From IMG/VR virus record IMGVR_UViG_3300044591_000806, positions 1-45,934 of that record: a stretch of DNA of 45,934 nucleotides. One strand, 5' to 3'. Each line of letters begins with the position of its first letter. The stretch's first letter is position 1. The translations under genes and the position numbers were made by a program. The notes under the pieces were generated by a model. The model ran no database searches and was not told the origin of the DNA. It saw only the letters and a program-made list of their open reading frames with translations. The DNA is from a virus. Positions 44,541 through 45,934 of this stretch are shown piece by piece.

Positions 44541-45095
44541 TCATATAATCCTCTTGTATGGTTTTTCATGAATCCATACAGTGGCAATCCATTTAATTTC
44601 TCCATCAGTCGGTGGTTCACCAACGTGGAGTGTTTTCATATTTGTTTCTTCGTCTTTGTAATCATATCTAAAGTATGATGCTCTGCCACAAACAGGCTTT
44701 ACTGAATAGTTTAATTTCGGAAAGGAAGTTAAACCGCCAGACGAAACATCATTTAAGTAAATGATTACAGTCGCAACTCGAATGTTGGTGGATAGAGTGT
44801 TGAAGTCTACATGTTTCTTGTATTCTTCACCCGATTCATATTTAATGATAGAGATCGGTTCGCAATACTCTAAACCAACATTTGCTACTTTGGTAACAGC
44901 TTCAAGTAAGGACACAGTAGCATGGCTATGCGTATGCGATAACCATGTACTCTTGCTTGTACGATATCCAGATTCACCGCCCGATATCTTAGAAGGCTCC
45001 AACAATGGAGTTGCTTCATTTATGATATCTTGACAAACTTCCTTAGTCAGGAAGTTGTCAATTACTTTGATGAGTGGGCGATCGTTTAGAATCAT
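44541..45095 (-). CDS. 2-oxoglutarate/Fe(II) oxygenase, prolyl-4-hydroxylase-like
   Basis: 184 residues. Iron ligands His95-x-Asp97 in YKKHVDFNT and His157 in LHVGEPPTDGEIKW; the 2OG-binding Lys168 follows as in P4H (HxGxPVxxGxKW). RVATVIIYLNDVSSGGLTSFP is the P4H core strand. It sits between clamp and clamp loader genes, coupled by ATGA to gene 45, which is not T4-like. Similar genes occur in marine phages. It could modify a replication protein, a host protein or DNA; target unknown. Confidence 0.85.
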   Translation of the reverse strand: MILNDRPLIKVIDNFLTKEVCQDIINEATPLLEPSKISGGESGYRTSKSTWLSHTHSHATVSLLEAVTKVANVGLEYCEPISIIKYESGEEYKKHVDFNTLSTNIRVATVIIYLNDVSSGGLTSFPKLNYSVKPVCGRASYFRYDYKDEETNMKTLHVGEPPTDGEIKWIATVWIHEKPYKRII

Positions 45096-45763
45096 TGACC
45101 GTATTTTGAGCTGCTTTCTGTTGCGATGAAGTATTCAAGTCCAGCCTTTTCGTTGGCGAACTTACCCATACCTTTCGAAGAGATGGATACTTTATAGTCA
45201 CCGCTGATTAGCTTCAAGTTCTCAGACTTGAATACCATACGGAACTTTGCTTCGTTGGTAACTGCAACATCAACGTGATATTCGTTAGAAGTATCGTTCT
45301 TGACGTTGGTAGCAACCAGCTTGGTCTGGGTTGAACCATCAGAAACAACAGCGATTTCTGGAGCCTGAAGGACGCTCGCAGCTTTCAACACTTCGCTGAT
45401 GTTAGAGGCAGACGCATCAAACACAACTTCTTCGGTAGGAAGTTGTAGCTTCTTCTCAGGAGCAGCAAGAATCATGCTTGGCTCGGCGAACCAATACTTG
45501 ATGCTACGCTTACCGCTAGAGATGGTGACGAACTTGTCAGTAAAGTCAAAGTCAGGATCTTCGAACAAGCTGACAGCACCAAGGAACTGACCGAGGTCAT
45601 AGATCGCGAAGCTGGTCGGGAAGTTTTCAGAAACGACAGCAGAAGCTAGAATATTTTTCTGCGGTGAGATAGTCGACAGTGTTGAACCTGCACGAACTAG
45701 GATGTTTCCATTGATAGAAGAAAAGTTCTTCAGAATGGAAAGGGTTTGGCTTGAGATCTTCAT
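45092..45763 (-). CDS. Sliding clamp, T4 gp45-type
   Basis: 223 residues starting MKISSQTLSILKNFSSINGN, matching the gp45 family in length (T4: 228) and pattern: FVTISSGKRSIKYWFAEPSM; DYKVSISSKGMGKFAN. The clamp holds gp43 to DNA and in T4 also couples late transcription with gp33/gp55. Start after AAGGATAATATT. Gene order with gp44/gp62/regA/gp43 supports identity. Confidence 0.93.
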   Translation of the reverse strand: MKISSQTLSILKNFSSINGNILVRAGSTLSTISPQKNILASAVVSENFPTSFAIYDLGQFLGAVSLFEDPDFDFTDKFVTISSGKRSIKYWFAEPSMILAAPEKKLQLPTEEVVFDASASNISEVLKAASVLQAPEIAVVSDGSTQTKLVATNVKNDTSNEYHVDVAVTNEAKFRMVFKSENLKLISGDYKVSISSKGMGKFANEKAGLEYFIATESSSKYGQ

Positions 45764-45767
45764 AATA

Positions 45768-45934
45768 TTATCCTTGTTTGGTCAATTGTTCGTAAACTTC
45801 TACGAATGTCTCATTTGTTGCTACTTCGTCATTGAAGTTTTGTTTATGATAGGTCTTGGCAATTTTGCGCAAGACCTTCTTATCAATGTTAAAGTTTTTA
45901 CTTGCTTCATTAATGGCTTCGTTGATGGCAGATC
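45768..45934 (-). CDS. Possible DsbA-like double-stranded DNA-binding protein, 5' end cut
   Basis: An open frame entering from the right edge ends in TAA at 45768, just before gene 45. The 54 visible residues (INEASKNFNIDKKVLRKIAK; YHKQNFNDEVATNETFVEVY) resemble the C-terminus of T4 DsbA (a dsDNA-binding late-promoter protein), with the shared pattern of LYHK, D, ETxEVVELYD. Truncated, so the assignment is tentative. Confidence 0.5.
   Translation of the reverse strand, partial: SAINEAINEASKNFNIDKKVLRKIAKTYHKQNFNDEVATNETFVEVYEQLTKQG

Overview
The window is a 45.9 kb piece of a large T4-like (myovirus) phage genome. The evidence is a collinear T4-type replication block: sliding clamp gp45, clamp loader gp44/gp62, RegA, family B DNA polymerase gp43, UvsX recombinase, gp41 helicase and gp61-type primase, together with class I ribonucleotide reductase and ThyX. 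Several protein families (CobS/CobT-like AAA+/VWA pair, DUF5824-type modules, RuvC-type resolvase, MLWG-type head protein) are best known from marine and freshwater T4-like phages. An i-spanin/o-spanin pair implies a Gram-negative host with sigma70-like promoters. Every gene I can support is on the minus strand, so transcription runs from high to low coordinates. I saw no tRNA, CRISPR array or insertion sequence.

Layout from right to left along transcription. (1) 45.9-36.3 kb: DNA replication and nucleotide-pool genes, with a 2-oxoglutarate oxygenase gene lodged between clamp and clamp loader. (2) 36.2-31.2 kb: a VWA/HExxH protein (CobT-like), a SprT-like metalloprotease, a MoxR/CobS-like AAA+ ATPase and ThyX, separated by promoters and TTCG-loop terminators. 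(3) 31.2-18.3 kb: a late-type block of virion-associated proteins. Many carry an N-terminal peptide resembling the T4 capsid targeting sequence and ending in an (L/I)xE prohead-protease site. It includes a KxDG ligase-fold protein, a Cys-rich protein, a HAD phosphatase, a 1345-residue modular polyprotein, a 374-residue mosaic, a Dps ferritin, a 758-residue protein with eight LxE sites, and a head decoration protein. (4) 18.3-16.4 kb: conserved head-region proteins and a lysis cassette (i-spanin, o-spanin, XhlA-like). (5) 16.4-10.5 kb: primase, NrdA, NrdB, a small capsid-tagged protein, RuvC-like resolvase and an L,D-transpeptidase-like protein. (6) 10.5-7.3 kb: a run of small membrane proteins and lipoproteins. 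(7) 7.3-0 kb: tiny early genes in short operons, including two HTH-like proteins and a sigma70 region 4-like mini-protein. Both window edges cut genes.

Two observations stand out. First, ten strong sigma70-type promoters are preceded by arrays of a 12-bp element (AAGTCATTGATT, minus strand) with rigid spacing: distal pairs 25 bp apart, the proximal copy 36-37 bp from the middle one, and the proximal copy often 8, 18-19 or about 30 bp from the -35 box. This looks like an activator or operator system for early genes; I cannot name its binding protein. A second promoter class without these arrays shares the -35 block TTTTACTAAT. Second, the capsid-targeted block looks like a processed protein payload. 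Recognisable domains in the 1345-residue protein lie between candidate prohead-protease sites, and one segment is an AT-rich unrecognised cargo. A packaged ligase-fold protein, HAD phosphatase, nucleotidyltransferase domain and (by position) Dps suggest proteins delivered with the genome. That functional reading is inference.
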